From contig NMRB01000634.1 in assembly GCA_002633025.1 (NCBI GenBank), positions 84,878 through 148,877 of the forward strand: DNA of 64,000 nucleotides, given 5' to 3'. This DNA comes from Notospermus geniculatus (taxonomy: Eukaryota > Nemertea > Pilidiophora > Heteronemertea > Lineidae). The first letter of the stretch is position 1, and each line of letters opens with the position of its first letter. The notes under the pieces are model-generated. The model ran no database searches. It saw only the letters and a list, made by a program, of their open reading frames with translations, and was not told the origin of the DNA. The translations under genes and the position numbers were made by a program. Below, piece by piece: positions 33,328 through 43,799 of the stretch.

Positions 33328-33408
33328 TATTTTGCGGAACGGAACGGAACGGAACGGCTCAGGTCATGTTGTTTTGTTCCGTTCCGTTTCATATCGTTCC
33401 GCAAAATA
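33328..33408. mobile_element. GGAACGGAACGG palindromic element, copy 2
   Basis: TATTTTGCGGAACGGAACGG and its complement CGTTCCGCAAAATA, 81 bp. Confidence 0.8.
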
Positions 33409-33879
33409 CAAATAGCCATGCACGTCCACTCGTCAGAATTCTCCCCGTCGGAAAATATTAGTAAGTCGATCGAGCTGTTTGGCTCGAACAACGGTAAACA
33501 CATATCCTTGTACAATGTGAACACTTGAAGATAGTTGAAACAGCGGATCAGTTCAAAACTTGTGAACGTATCTGGTGTACACACAGGCTGTTCATCATCA
33601 GGTTATCAAAGCTTGTGTACCCAAGACCGTGTTTCGTGGAGAGAAAAAACAAAAATTTTGTGGTAACCTAATAAAAATAGACAGCGTTATGCATTTACGA
33701 GTACAAACAGCCCGTGTATTCTTATCTAGAAATATCTACATGACTCTACATTACCTCGTCGATGCGGCTTAGGTGAATAACGTTCAGCGGTGTGCCGATC
33801 TTCGCCACCAGGTGTCTCCCTGCAAATACATGTAGATTGACCAATTGGAGCTGAATTATAGCCTGAATTATACAGTGTC

Positions 33880-34585
33880 GACATCTTGCGGCAACGATGC
33901 GCACAAGGTTGGACCTACAGCCCGTTATAACAAATACTGTACGAGGAAATGACATGGAACCCAGAATTGGAGAACATCGAAAACGGCTGAGGCCTATTGA
34001 GTGTCCGGCGTGCAGTTCTGCACACCTTTCCAAGCCCGGGTTTCCAAGCTGACCCACAGATACCGATCGTGATCGATAGGTCAAGATGAAGAAATATAGG
34101 GCTTATTGCGTAGAAAACTCCGCCGAAGAAATTCCGTGGTGTTCTCGCTTTGGAAATCCCGTCCCAGATCCTTCGTCACATATCGACCCACCGGGCCAAA
34201 GTTACCGTCAACGATACATTTTGACCCCGGGATTCTGACCCCCAGGAATCGCCCTGTCGATCCCCAAAGATCAGTATCTGAAAAAATGCTGCAAACCGAT
34301 TTTATCACTAAGCAAGTATAACACAGATTGGGAAGTCCCGTTCAGCCGTGCTTAAATTTCCGGGTATCGAGACGTCACGTGATCTTATCTGCCCTCGGAT
34401 TGGTCAGTGAAGCTCTGACAGTCGCACGGGAAGGTAAGACCACCGATTTCCTGAAAATTGCAATGAAAAAGTGAAATTTCCGAATTTCTTTCAAGTTAGA
34501 TAATTTCAAACCTGTGAAATGGTTTAATATCACATTTTTGGTGGAACTAACATCACATATCTATCATACGCCTATAAGCTGCCTC
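33880..34585. repeat. Dispersed repeat R1, copy 1
   Basis: Aligns over ~700 bp with 44480-45540 (shared GATCGTGATCGATAGGTCAA, CGGGTATCGAGACGTCACGT and CACGGGAAGGTAAGACCACC). The second copy has a ~215-bp extra segment (44841-45058). A third partial copy lies at 51590-51790. No coding function recognised. Confidence 0.85.
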
Positions 34586-34611
34586 CACAATTTAACGAAT
34601 GGGGAACCCGC

Positions 34612-34955
34612 CCTGCAGTTTATCCCGACAGGTCGGCGCTACGAGCGGTTGTGCCGAAACGACGTCATTTTAGGTGTTGACGTTGCGTCATGTAAAAAAT
34701 TCCTGTACATTTTTCTACAGGAAAAATGACACTGAAGACGTTGCTCTTATCGCCATCGTATCTCTTCATTTTAAGAGAAAAAAAGGAATGAGATTAAAAG
34801 AAAATTTCATCTTCTATAGGATGATGTAAGTTTTACTGTCGGGCGACCAACACAAATGGTTTATTTTCACGCCAGAAATGAAATGGAAATAACGTTAGAA
34901 AAAAAGAGACTGCGGTACAACCGCTCGCAGCGCCACGTAGTGACGTTAGTGTGCG
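34612..34955. mobile_element. Longer member of the GCGCTGTGAGCGG MITE family
   Basis: Left end CAGTTTATCCCGACAGGTCG with GAGCGGTTGTGCC; right end GGTACAACCGCTCGCAGCGC. ~340 bp. Its right half also occurs at 49075-49215, which looks like an internal-deletion derivative. Confidence 0.75.
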
Positions 34956-35038
34956 GATTTCTCATTGGCTTAGCGTATGCTAGTGTACGGGAAAATTTCC
35001 GCATTCGTTGGCATACGCTGAAGTTCGTTTGGACATTG

Positions 35039-35156
35039 GGTCACATGAATAAAGAGTAAATGCTTTTACTTGAATTTTGCAATACACAAATGCACTAGGC
35101 TATGCTGTACAATTTAATGTGAAGTAAAAGCATTTGCCAGTCTTTATTCACATGAC
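35039..35156. mobile_element. Short inverted-repeat element, family 1, copy 2
   Basis: TCACATGAATAAAGAGTAAA at the left and TTTGCCAGTCTTTATTCACA at the right. Same family as 4146-4252. Confidence 0.75.
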
Positions 35157-35627
35157 CCTTGTTTTGAATTCGTTGTTATTCGTTTTAAAGCTGAACTGCA
35201 TGAACAAAAACTGGAGATTCCAGCTTTGAAAAAAGACCACCACGCCACGGTGGTGGTCAAGAGAAATACAAACGACCAAAAGGCACTTTCGAAGCACCTC
35301 CAGAACATGATACCGGTAGACTACCAGCCTATTTGGTGGCGCCACTGTATTCTCCATGAGTCGGTCGATGGAGTAACATCGAGAGATGGCGTCCAATGAC
35401 GTCAGCAGGTCGAAGGCATTATGTTCTTTCGGAACCAGAGTGTAAAGTTGGTCACCATTCTAGAGTATTCACTTCTTGTTGAAATTTATGGTACTGTGTT
35501 GTTCGTTCGCAGTAAAGCGGTCAGTTACCTGGACGGTCGCATTCGTCCATCCCAAGCAAAGCCATTTCTCAGCGAATTTCTTGCATATTGCTGACGAATT
35601 AATGACACATTAACAAAATAAAATTTA
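35157..35627. other. Gene-free stretch
   Basis: Nothing recognised. A short hairpin ACCACCACGCCACGGTGGTGGT lies near 35237-35258. Confidence 0.4.
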
Positions 35628-35765
35628 GACGAACGTAATACATGTTTGATAAACACTAATACGAAAGTAGGCTTCTCCCAGCAGTGCCGAAAGTATATCG
35701 AGTGGACCTCTTTCCTTTCGTCTGTGATATGCCTGATAGTTGTAATTAATCGATGTCCTAGCATT
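35628..35765. repeat. Dispersed repeat R2, copy 1
   Basis: GAACGTAATACATGTTTGAT ... AAAGTAGGCTTCTCCCAGC, also at 45548-45660. Confidence 0.75.
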
Positions 35766-36110
35766 GAATAAACGCCTAAGCCTAGGCCTACCGTCCTTGT
35801 GTGTCGAGTGGACGCGAGGTGGGCAACGCGTATTAAGCCTGCCGCACACTGGAGTTATCTGCTGAGCAAAAAGTCAGTCGAGACCGTTTGCACTGTGGTG
35901 ATTCCACGCTGGTGATTCACTTTTTTTTCGTACGCGATTTTACTCATGCATAACTAATCGTGTTGACCATGGTGATTACAAAATAAGCTGTCAGTCACCC
36001 CTTCTATTTGCCGAAACAACTGCAAAAATAGTCAACACGATCCCGACGACCGGAGCTGGTATCTCGTCGACAAGGACGCACTTCCAGCACTCGTGTACCC
36101 AAAAAAACCG

Positions 36111-36309
36111 TAAAGCCCAGGTCACACTGTGGCGACTTAGACGGGCGACTCCCCGCGAACTAGGATGAAATGGTCCATGGACCATGTACGTACCTCTCTC
36201 TGTCATTACACTATTATGTCCAAAGGTGTGAGCACATGGTCCATGGACCATTTCATTCTAGTTCGCGGGGATTCGCCCTCCTAAGTCGCCAAAGTGTGAC
36301 CTGGGCTTA
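36111..36309. mobile_element. 199-bp MITE with 76-bp inverted arms
   Basis: TAAAGCCCAGGTCACACTGT and complement at the ends. The inner arms contain TGGTCCATGGACCATG palindromes. Ends 20 bp before the histone-type stem-loops. Confidence 0.85.
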
Positions 36310-36331
36310 AGAAGACACAAAGAAGATCAAC

Positions 36332-36403
36332 GGTCCTTTTAAGGACCACCAAAACTAATCAACGGCCCTTCTCAGGGCCACCCTCATTATCTACAAAGAG
36401 ACC
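36332..36403 (+). promoter_or_regulatory. Two tandem histone-mRNA-type 3' stem-loops with a downstream purine element
   Basis: GGTCCTTTTAAGGACC (36332-36347) and GGCCCTTCTCAGGGCC (36364-36379) each have a 6-bp stem and 4-base loop. Each is preceded by CAAC and followed by ACC, the consensus of metazoan replication-dependent histone 3' ends. ACAAAGAGACC, resembling the U7 snRNA-binding histone downstream element, follows the second at the usual ~14-base spacing. No histone reading frame is upstream; the region before it is a MITE. Most likely the leftover 3' end of a histone gene. Confidence 0.7.
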
Positions 36404-36495
36404 AACTTGAACCATGCATGTCGCGCTTGCGTAGTAGTATACTATGTCGATTTCCTGATTTCTCAGGAAACGGAAATTCAACCATCTTGGCACGT

Positions 36496-37218
36496 GATCA
36501 CAGGTGTATTATAAAAGTTGGGCATTCTTTCGTGTTTTAGCCTGTTCTTTGCGGCTTATTCATGCAGAGTGCTAACGCAATCATCCTGGTTTATTTAGTG
36601 CATATAAAAGTTCATTCATTCCCGGACAAATTATTGTCTTCAGTTCTAATATAATCCAACAGTAACACAGTTAAATTTTGAATTAAAAATTTGAACCAAA
36701 AACACAATTTTCCTGAATTACATGACAGGTTTATAACGGATTAACAATCTGAAATGTACATCCAGTGGGCATCATCACAAGCAACAATAATCCGCTGGTT
36801 AAATGAGAATAGAGTAAACTACACTGAAATTATATCAAATTTAAACTTTTTGAAGTGTGTTTAAAAAATTTAAATTTGATTTAATTTCAGTGTTGTTTAT
36901 TCTTTACTAATTTAACCAGCGGATTATTGTAGCTTGTAATGATGTCCACCAGATGCATTTTTCAGATTGTCAATCCGTCATGAACCTGTCATGTAATTTA
37001 GGAAAGTTGTGTTTTTGGTTCAAATTTTTAATTCAAAATTTTACTGTGTTACTGTTGGACTATATTAGAATTGAGGATGATAATATGTCCAGGGATGAAT
37101 GAACTTTTATATGCACTAAATAAATCATGATGATTGCATTATCGCTCTGCATGAATAAGCCACAAAGAAAAGGCTAAAACACGAAAAAATGGCCAACTTT
37201 TATAATACACCAGTGATC
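36496..37218. mobile_element. 723-bp foldback: near-perfect hairpin with ~360-bp arms
   Basis: GATCACAGGTGTATTATAAA at the left pairs with the complement at the right. Pairing runs almost continuously through GAACTTTTATATGCACTAAA and CCAGCGGATTATTGT to the centre near 36857. No ORF. Confidence 0.9.
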
Positions 37219-37439
37219 GACGCTATCTATTACCGACCCATGCAACCATAATCCTAATACATACTAACCCTAACCATAATACATACTACAGTATGCCTAA
37301 CCCTAATGGACGCCGCCATCTTTGGGAGCCACCTCAATTTGAGATCGAAAAATCGAGGCGGCTCCCTCTAATGGAAACACTATTTAATAGGAGCCGCCTC
37401 AATTTGAGGGTCGAAAACAACATGCTATACTACTCGCGC

Positions 37440-37515
37440 ACACGCGAACTATCTGCTGAGCAAACGGTCTCGACTGACTTTTTGCTCAGCAGATAGCTCC
37501 AGTGTGCGGCAGGCT
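37440..37515. repeat. Palindromic TATCTGCTGAGCAAA repeat
   Basis: AACTATCTGCTGAGCAAACG and its complement TTTTTGCTCAGCAGATAG. The same core with GCCGCACACTGGAG occurs at 35843-35905, and shorter pieces near 57715 and 58090. Confidence 0.7.
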
Positions 37516-37965
37516 CATCAAAATATGCACTATTCCACCTCTCGTCTGCAAAAAAGTTCACAACCTCGTTCCAAGTGTTCTTCTCCCCAAAGTAAACATA
37601 TACATATCTTCCTGACCTGGTTTCCTGGTATGGCTGGCGAACCATTTCGTGGAAAGTGGCCTAAAGGGAGGCCTGTGGATCGCCCGAAACGGCGCTATTT
37701 CTTTGGCGCAAGCGTCAATCGCCGTTAATGCCATCAGGTCATGTGACCATGCTGACGCCACTCCCGGGAAATCACCCTTCATCAAGTGACACGGGAAATC
37801 AGCGCCCGTAGATTCTTGGTCAACTTGTCAAATAAGAAAATCCATTAGTTCGTCACCACAAGATAGCTTCGTCGATATCAACCTCAGTGAAGGCTATCAA
37901 AAAATAATAGTCCCTTTTTTGACTGAATGAGTAACGACCTGTAGTGGCAACAAAAGGCCAAATCA
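37516..37965. other. Gene-free stretch
   Basis: Only short shadow frames. No element boundary seen. Confidence 0.4.
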
Positions 37966-38531
37966 ATAGGAGCTGTCAGCGAGTTGACCACTAGGTGTCA
38001 CTAGGGCCCAATTCAATGCATCTAGCGGACCCAGTCATTAGTGAGGTTTCGCAAATCTGACGAAACAAGAAGTACGAAATACGAAATTGGACTTCAGTTC
38101 CATGACGTAATGTATTTCAGGAAACGGTTGGTACCACAAACATCGCCTGCTGCAAGAGCGTCTTTTAGCGTATGACGTTAGACCGATAGTGGTATCGTGT
38201 GTATTAAACTTTGAAATTTATCTTTCGTTAGCACTTCGTAGATACGAAGTGGAAATTTAAAAATTCAGGATGCATCATAACTCTCTCGATCTTACATAAT
38301 ATGCCAACAACGCACTGGCAGCAGGGACATTTGTGGTACCAACCATCTCCAGAAATACATTCGGCCCTGGGAGTGAAGTTGACTTTCGTATTTCGTACTT
38401 CGTGTTTCGTCAGATTTGCGAAACATCGCTATTATCGATCGAGCAGCGATCATAATAGATTTCCTGTACATTTGGTCCGCTAACTGTGCTGCCATCTGTT
38501 AGCAATATGTGCGGCTGACTGCTCCTATTGT
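37966..38531. repeat. Dispersed repeat (inverse of 23985-24170) split by an insertion
   Basis: 37966-38040 and 38431-38531 together reconstitute the 24-kb copy. The break is exactly at an ATTA that is duplicated here. Confidence 0.85.
38041..38430. mobile_element. 390-bp non-autonomous transposon with ATTA (or TTA) target duplication
   Basis: Termini GTTTCGCAAATCTGACGAAA and complement. ATTA at 38037-38040 and 38431-38434. A 3-4 bp TTA-type duplication fits Harbinger-like mobilisation, and a Harbinger transposase is present at 62.9 kb, though a direct link is not shown. A related copy lies at ~58745-59095. Confidence 0.82.
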
Positions 38532-38648
38532 GTGGAACAATATTTACTCATAATCTTCGTAACATCATGTTGGTGCCATCTCGTGGTAAAAGTGACACAC
38601 CAGTATCCGTCACAGTTACCGAAGTCAATGTACACTGTTAGAAATAGT

Positions 38649-38776
38649 CAATAGTGAGCTTCTGCAAGCGCCCGGTTAGGCTCTACGACGACGTTTATCT
38701 ATTGTGTGAGTGCACCCAAACAATAGATAAACGTAGTCGTATGGCCTAACCGGGCGCTTGCAGAAGCTCTCTATTG
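38649..38776. mobile_element. 128-bp MITE abutting the gene A 5' acceptor
   Basis: CAATAGTGAGCTTCTGCAAG and complement form ~55-bp arms that include GCGCCCGGTTAGGC and AGATAAACGT. Its right end is 8 bp before the acceptor AG at 38783-38784. Confidence 0.88.
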
Positions 38777-38784
38777 TATTTCAG

Positions 38785-39149
38785 GTCCAGGAACTTCCAA
38801 CATCATCATATCCAATTTCCAAAATCACCAAACGATGTCTCGGCGAATTCCGGTATTCTTCGGGCACAACCAAAGGCTGGTGAATGTCAACTTCGACGAT
38901 TTCGACAAGACCAAGGAAGCCATTCGACAGAAATGGAAATTGAGTGGAGACTTTGTGCTGCAAGCTCCCTATGGAAGTAAAGGAGAATACATGGACATTG
39001 TAGATAACGATGACCTCAAGGACTTCAGGGATGTAGATTCCTTGACTGTACATCTGTTGGACAGGCCACCAGGCGCAGCTGCGGGACCCAATGTTCGGCC
39101 GACCCCACCACCGTCATACGAACAAAGTGTCCAAACGGCAACATCGCCG
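38785..39149 (+). CDS. Gene A exon 1 (PB1-like module 1)
   Basis: The coding part is 38835-39149 (105 codons, phase 0). An acceptor at TTTCAG|GTCC (38784), conserved in gene B at 48487, implies an upstream non-coding exon, so 38785-38834 is 5' UTR. The module is MSRRIPVFFGHNQRLVNVNF, then GEYMDIVDNDDL, with a PPPSYEQS linker. The donor is CCG|GTGAGT. Confidence 0.85.
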
Positions 39150-42100
39150 GTGAGTAAGCTGCGGCGGCTTTCATAGAAAGAACGATATTCTTTCAGCTAA
39201 AGCTAGAAAGTAGCCTCGTAAAATTTGAATTTGTTGTCGTGGTAGCATTTTTCTGAAGCTGGTTGTCTTTTAGGCCTACGCGCCGGTCACCTCCTCCTCT
39301 CAACGTTGCTTAACTTCCAGCAGCTCAGTGGCCTTCGCCCACAACCGATTCACCATAAAGGAAACTGGGGTGTGTAGTCCACGACCCAATCGAAGTTTGA
39401 TTGCTTTGAGCTTATGAGATCATCCAGTGCAGGTCTGCCTTGTCAATAAAGATAGATTTAAACGGTTTGTTAATTTCATATCCAGCCTCAGCCCCAACCT
39501 CAACCTCAGCCTAAATATGTGGATAAGAAGATGACAGTAAAATACGAAGATTCGCGAAAACTGGTTACTATTGATACCCAGAACCTCCAGAACACGAAGC
39601 AAGCGATTCGACAGAAGATTCCAGCCGTACCAGACACTTTCGATCTTTTTGCTGAGACACCAGGGCAGGAGGACACCCTTATCAACAACGATGCTGACTT
39701 GAGTCAATGCAAAGATGCCAAAGCATTCCTTGTTCGTCGCCCAATGGTTCAATCCTCAACGCCCAAACCGGGGAAGACGGTAAGTACAGTGGGTTTGCTC
39801 TCCCACATTCAAGCAGGATCGAGAACCGACCCCTCTAAAGACCAAAGGTCGTTATCAAGATATCGGTAGATTGACAAGTGGTCAGGGGTCTGTCACGACG
39901 CCTCTATCAGGATTTTCGGACCCGAAGTGTCCCCCACCTCTGCGTCTTCCATCCCGGTAGACTTGAGACAGACAAAAGTACAGCAAAACAAGGAGGAACC
40001 AGCCTTCCCACAGTCGGTAGAAATTAGGCTCTCGTATCCATGTATGTATTTCATTTTACTGCCTCGACTCTTACAGATCAGTGCGAAATCGAATGAAAAG
40101 CGAGTGACCGTTATACATGAAGGGAAACAAAAATTTGTACCAGTGGATTTCGAAAGCTTGTTTGCCACAAAGGAAGAAATCTGCAGACGGTTCAACCTCA
40201 GTGGTGACATCGACGTCCTTGGCCAGCTTCCTGACTCTGAAGAGAAATACGATATTGAGAATGACACCGACCTGATGGACTTCAAAGATGCAGTTACGTT
40301 CCATGTAAGAGCACATCCTTCGGCGAGGCAAGCGAGTTCCCCCGAAGGAAGGGATACCAACACACCACACAAACCTAGGAACGATAGGGCGACACCTACA
40401 GAACAACAAACACATGTAAGTTTGGAATACGACTCTCGTAAAAGCATCATCGTCTCCCAGAGTGTGGTAATCACCCAGGCGTCATTGCAGTATTATAGTA
40501 TCGTGGCGGGCAGAATGAAAATGCTTTATTTTTTCCTTATGTTATCTTGTTTCTGCAGTTGAAGTCCCTACCGGTTTCCTACAGAGGAAGGCGCAAATCG
40601 GTGACGGTGAAGTTAGATAACGTGGACAATATCAGGACGACCATAATGCAGAGGTTTAAGATAGAAGGAGACTTTTCACTAAAGGTCAAAGTCGGCATGG
40701 ACGACTACCTTGATATTGAAGATGAGAATGATCTTGGTGAACTGAGGGCAGCCAAGGAGTTGGTGGTCGAAGACATAGATTCCACCCCGAGTTCGCAGCA
40801 GATAGCTCTAGTTGCTAACAAGACACAGGTTTGTCATATTTTGGGCTTTACGTCATGTAGTTATCACGAGATTAGATCGTTTTCCTTGGCTCAAATGTCC
40901 AGCTGTCGGGAGGCGTTGTAGAAGTCTCTTGACGTAACTTAATGAGCTGTTGGGTCTCTGTTGGGAAGGTCATTCATTTTTGTCGACCGGAGGCAATTCA
41001 TACCAAAAGCAAGCATACTGATCCTGGTCTATTCGTCGCTCGCTTATTTATTTTTAATCGCACCCACATGGTCAAATGTACGAAATTCTTCAGTCTTGGT
41101 TGACAAGTGTTCATTTTACGTTGCTTACAGGATTTGTACCTTGAAGGAGAGGGGAAAACAGCATTGATACAGTACAGGGACACAACTTATGGTCTTTACC
41201 AGCCACCGCCTCCAGAAAGCCAGGTCGTCCTTGACCAGAAGGTGGTATTAAATGAGACGTTGAACATTGTAAAACTCGTTGATAAAATGGAGCTGACTGC
41301 CGACTTCCTTCGTCTTGCCTATTTTGGTGTTTTGGGAAATAAGGAGCTTCACAAAAAAATTCAAAAAATGCAGTTCGATGTGGCAGAACTGAGCAAGCAG
41401 TGCAGCAGCACAGCTGCCCAGTTCAAAATCAAGGCTGAGGATGTCATTGAAAATTTGGAGTGCGGGTTCACCTACTTGTGTGAGGGCAACAACGACTTTG
41501 CGTTAGAAAATTTCAAACAAATTGCTGCGATCAGCAATGAGGTACTGGGAAAGACGAAAACCTTGACAGATAAGATGGAACAGACCGAGGAAGAATTGGC
41601 ACAGTTACTACAAGTGATTTCCGATGAGTACAGAGGAAATTTACCTGCTGGCCCACAACCAATAACCAGTGCTGCGACTGAGAAACACCTGAGGTCGCGC
41701 ATAGAAAAAGACGCTGAGGCATTTAGCCAATTGCGTGATCAGTACAGGAGATTTGAAGCTGGCGTTACCAAAAGCAAGAGCGAAATAGCAGGAGCCGAGA
41801 AGTCCAAGAAGTCCACTGACGTCTTCTTCCATTGGTTGCAACAAGGTTTCGTACGCAAGTCCGAACTCGACTCCGTGGTTAGCGATAAAGAAAAAATGCT
41901 GCGGATCATGTCAGATGAAGAGCGTATGATGGAACTCGAAAAAATCGGGCGTGCCCGCTTGGAAGACCAGAAAGCGAACCGCGAACTGTTGGAGACGGTC
42001 GAAGCTTTAAAGAAGGCCCACACTCTGAGCGGTGGCGAGGGTATGCTCAACATGGCAATGAGAGGAGCAGAGACAGGGGTCAAGTCTTTACAAGCCGCGC

Positions 42101-43442
42101 TTAAGCCCGTCATCAAATTTTGGGAGGACCTAGCTGTGAAGTGTCAGTCGATCGCCAACAAACGAACAGTGGCACGAATGGAAAAAGCCGCCACTGACGC
42201 CAAGTCCACCGAGGAAAATAAAGCGTTCTGGACTCAACCTGGATTCAAAAGAGAGGCATTGAGGTTCTTCGCCAGGTGATTGTCCTCATTTGTGCCACTT
42301 TCTATTATTTTAATGCATCTCTTCTGCCCACGTTTTTCTTGGCCAATGAAAATAAGCTGTTATTTAGCTCCATGCATCATGGCCTTAGGCCATGGGTCTG
42401 TTACTACCTCCTACTTCGTACGCACAAACCCAACTGCGCTAGGATTTCTGTTTCTCTCGCACCTCGTGTTGCCGTGCACCAATCAGAACACCTGTTAGCC
42501 GACCTCGCTGCCAGGTTGGCACCAAGCCAGTTAAACCAACCGCTATGTATTTTGGTTGGAAAGTAGGCTATTAGGAACGAGGATGGTCACAAATTGTCCA
42601 GCCATTCTATCAATTGCCATTTAGGCTACTCGCATGAATTATGCTGTTGAACAAAATAACGAAAATTTCTAAAACAGAAAAGGTAGGTGTACAGAAAGGC
42701 TGACGTGGTTCAGATGTTCAGATTTATTGCAAATGTTAACGATCCATGATAAAAAACGGTTATTATAAAATTAACAGCGGAAGTCAGTCCACAAATAGGA
42801 ACATCCGGTTGGAAACAGCTTCCCACAGCGAAGCTCGTCAAGGGTTTGTGTGAGCGTAGTCGGAAAGCGGAGCGATGTCACAACGATTAGTTTTTGAAGT
42901 TTTTCGCCTGGAGGCCCCCGGAACCCGCGAGTGTGTGCTCCCCTTACATGTATTTGGGCTCTGCCCGATCTGAGAACCCAGCCCTTTTTCTCTACATCCC
43001 AGATCCGTCCTTGCGTTCTGGGCTGAACACGGATGGACGTGTTGTGTGAAACAATTTCGGGTCGTTCACGATCCAACATTTTGGTCAAATTTATTTCGTC
43101 AAATTTAACTTTGATCGTGTTCGGCAGCCATTAGTGCCTCGCTCGCCGTATAAATTGTTGTCATTCATGTCGCCGAATAGGTTGCGATTTTCAATACATT
43201 GGTAAATTTTATCACATTGTGTTCGGTGAGAAAATGATTCTGCCTGTTCTACTTCCAGATGGGTTGCCCTGCGTGCCTTGTGCAGTGATTTCCAAAACGG
43301 AATGGAGAGGGTGGCAGACGGAATTTTCCTGTGCATACAGGACAACCCAAGCGTGGATGAGGCCAGGAAGCGAATTAAGGATCTTCTCACCCAAGTCGAC
43401 GCGAGGGTACAAAGGGAGGAAGAAGCTTTGAAGAAGCAATGA
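38835..43442 (+). CDS. Gene A: four PB1/ubiquitin-fold-like modules plus helical C-terminal region
   Basis: Six coding exons: 38835-39149, 39486-39779, 40077-40415, 40559-40828, 41131-42275, 43259-43442. They join with GT-AG introns into an 848-residue frame without stops. Exons 1-4 are each a whole number of codons, and each encodes one module of about 75 residues of similar pattern: a beta-strand pair with basic residues (R/K-x-V-x-V), a helix (TKEAIRQKW), then G-D-F-x-L and an acidic loop such as YMDIVDNDDL. This resembles the basic face and OPCA acidic loop of PB1 domains, so head-to-tail self-assembly or scaffolding is plausible. Residues ~407-788 are mostly helical with a long coiled-coil region (~530-700). 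Residues 789-848 form a short charged helical tail. No signal peptide or clear transmembrane segment is seen. Gene B 10 kb downstream is a paralogue. The function and full-length family are not recognised. Confidence 0.85.
39486..39779 (+). CDS. Gene A exon 2 (PB1-like module 2, Pro/Gln leader)
   Basis: 98 codons, phase 0. Begins with a PQPQPQPQPK linker, then MTVKYEDSRKLVTIDTQNLQ and a degenerate acidic loop (LINNDADLSQ). The acceptor is ATCCAG|CCT and the donor ACG|GTAAGT. Confidence 0.82.
40077..40415 (+). CDS. Gene A exon 3 (PB1-like module 3)
   Basis: 113 codons, phase 0. SNEKRVTVIHEGKQKFVPVD, then KYDIENDTDLMDF. The same exon in gene B (49734-50072) has identical length and high identity. 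The acceptor is TTACAG|ATC and the donor CAT|GTAAGT. Confidence 0.88.
40559..40828 (+). CDS. Gene A exon 4 (PB1-like module 4)
   Basis: 90 codons, phase 0. LPVSYRGRRKSVTVKLDNVD, then DDYLDIEDENDLGEL. The donor CAG|GTTTGTCATATT is unusual but is shared by both homologous exons of gene B. Confidence 0.88.
41131..42275 (+). CDS. Gene A exon 5 (long helical/coiled-coil region)
   Basis: 1145 nt, phase 0 to 2. Starts DLYLEGEGKTALIQYRDTTY and has a short PPPP stretch. A helix-rich region follows, with KLVDKMELTADFLRLAYFGV, conserved Cys at exon residues 91 and 111, a long charged heptad-like region, and a Gly/Ala-rich segment (GGEGMLNMAMRGAETGVKSL). The donor GCCAG|GTGATT replaces the earlier apparent stop: the in-frame TGA is intronic. 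Confidence 0.88.
43259..43442 (+). CDS. Gene A exon 6 (terminal helical exon)
   Basis: 184 nt. The acceptor is CTTCCAG|ATGGG. The first base completes Arg, then WVALRALCSDFQNGMERVAD and a charged helix ending EEEALKKQ-stop. The frame and exon are conserved in gene B (56472-56700), which supports it over the overlapping ORF in another frame. Confidence 0.82.
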
Positions 43443-43759
43443 TTTCCGACGTTGAAAATTTGATTCCACCCAGACGAAGTACATGTAGTGTCTATTTTTG
43501 GTGCGACTTAACAACGTTTCCTTATTTCCACATCAACCAGACGGCTACTACCGAAACTCATCGATAAGCTTTCCAATTCCATATTCCTGTGTAACCCACC
43601 TATATTAAGTAGAACTGAGTGCGAACTGAGTAATTGAGGCTTTTTTATGCTTATTCATCAGGAAAGAGACATGGGTTGAAAGAACAGCGGCGCCCCCCCC
43701 CCTCGAGGTTTCACTTCGAGGGGGGTTCTTATTTGGTTCTTATTTGCGAATTGCTTTCA

Positions 43760-43765
43760 AATAAA
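43760..43765 (+). terminator. Putative polyadenylation signal AATAAA of gene A
   Basis: AATAAA about 320 bp after the gene A stop, following a C/G-rich stem-loop at ~43692-43726. Confidence 0.4.
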
Positions 43766-43799
43766 GAAACTTGTGGAGTGCTAAATATTTTTGTTCTTT

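Noticed and set aside
37230-37310. CCCTAA-like runs as an interstitial telomere
   Set aside because: Only a few degenerate units (also near 18815); too short to be more than chance or a microsatellite remnant.
39927-40076. ATG and coding-like extension upstream of gene A exon 3
   Set aside because: The segment precedes a good acceptor (CTTACAG|ATC), has no counterpart before the equivalent exon in gene B, and does not fit the module pattern.
42276-42279. Apparent stop codon at the end of gene A exon 5
   Set aside because: It is part of a GT donor (CAG|GTGATT). Gene B has CAG|GTAATT at the same place and both genes have a conserved downstream exon in matching phase.
43219-43431. Open frame starting at the ATG before gene A exon 6
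   Set aside because: The conserved frame shared with gene B is a different one, entered by splicing after 43258; this ORF is a shadow.
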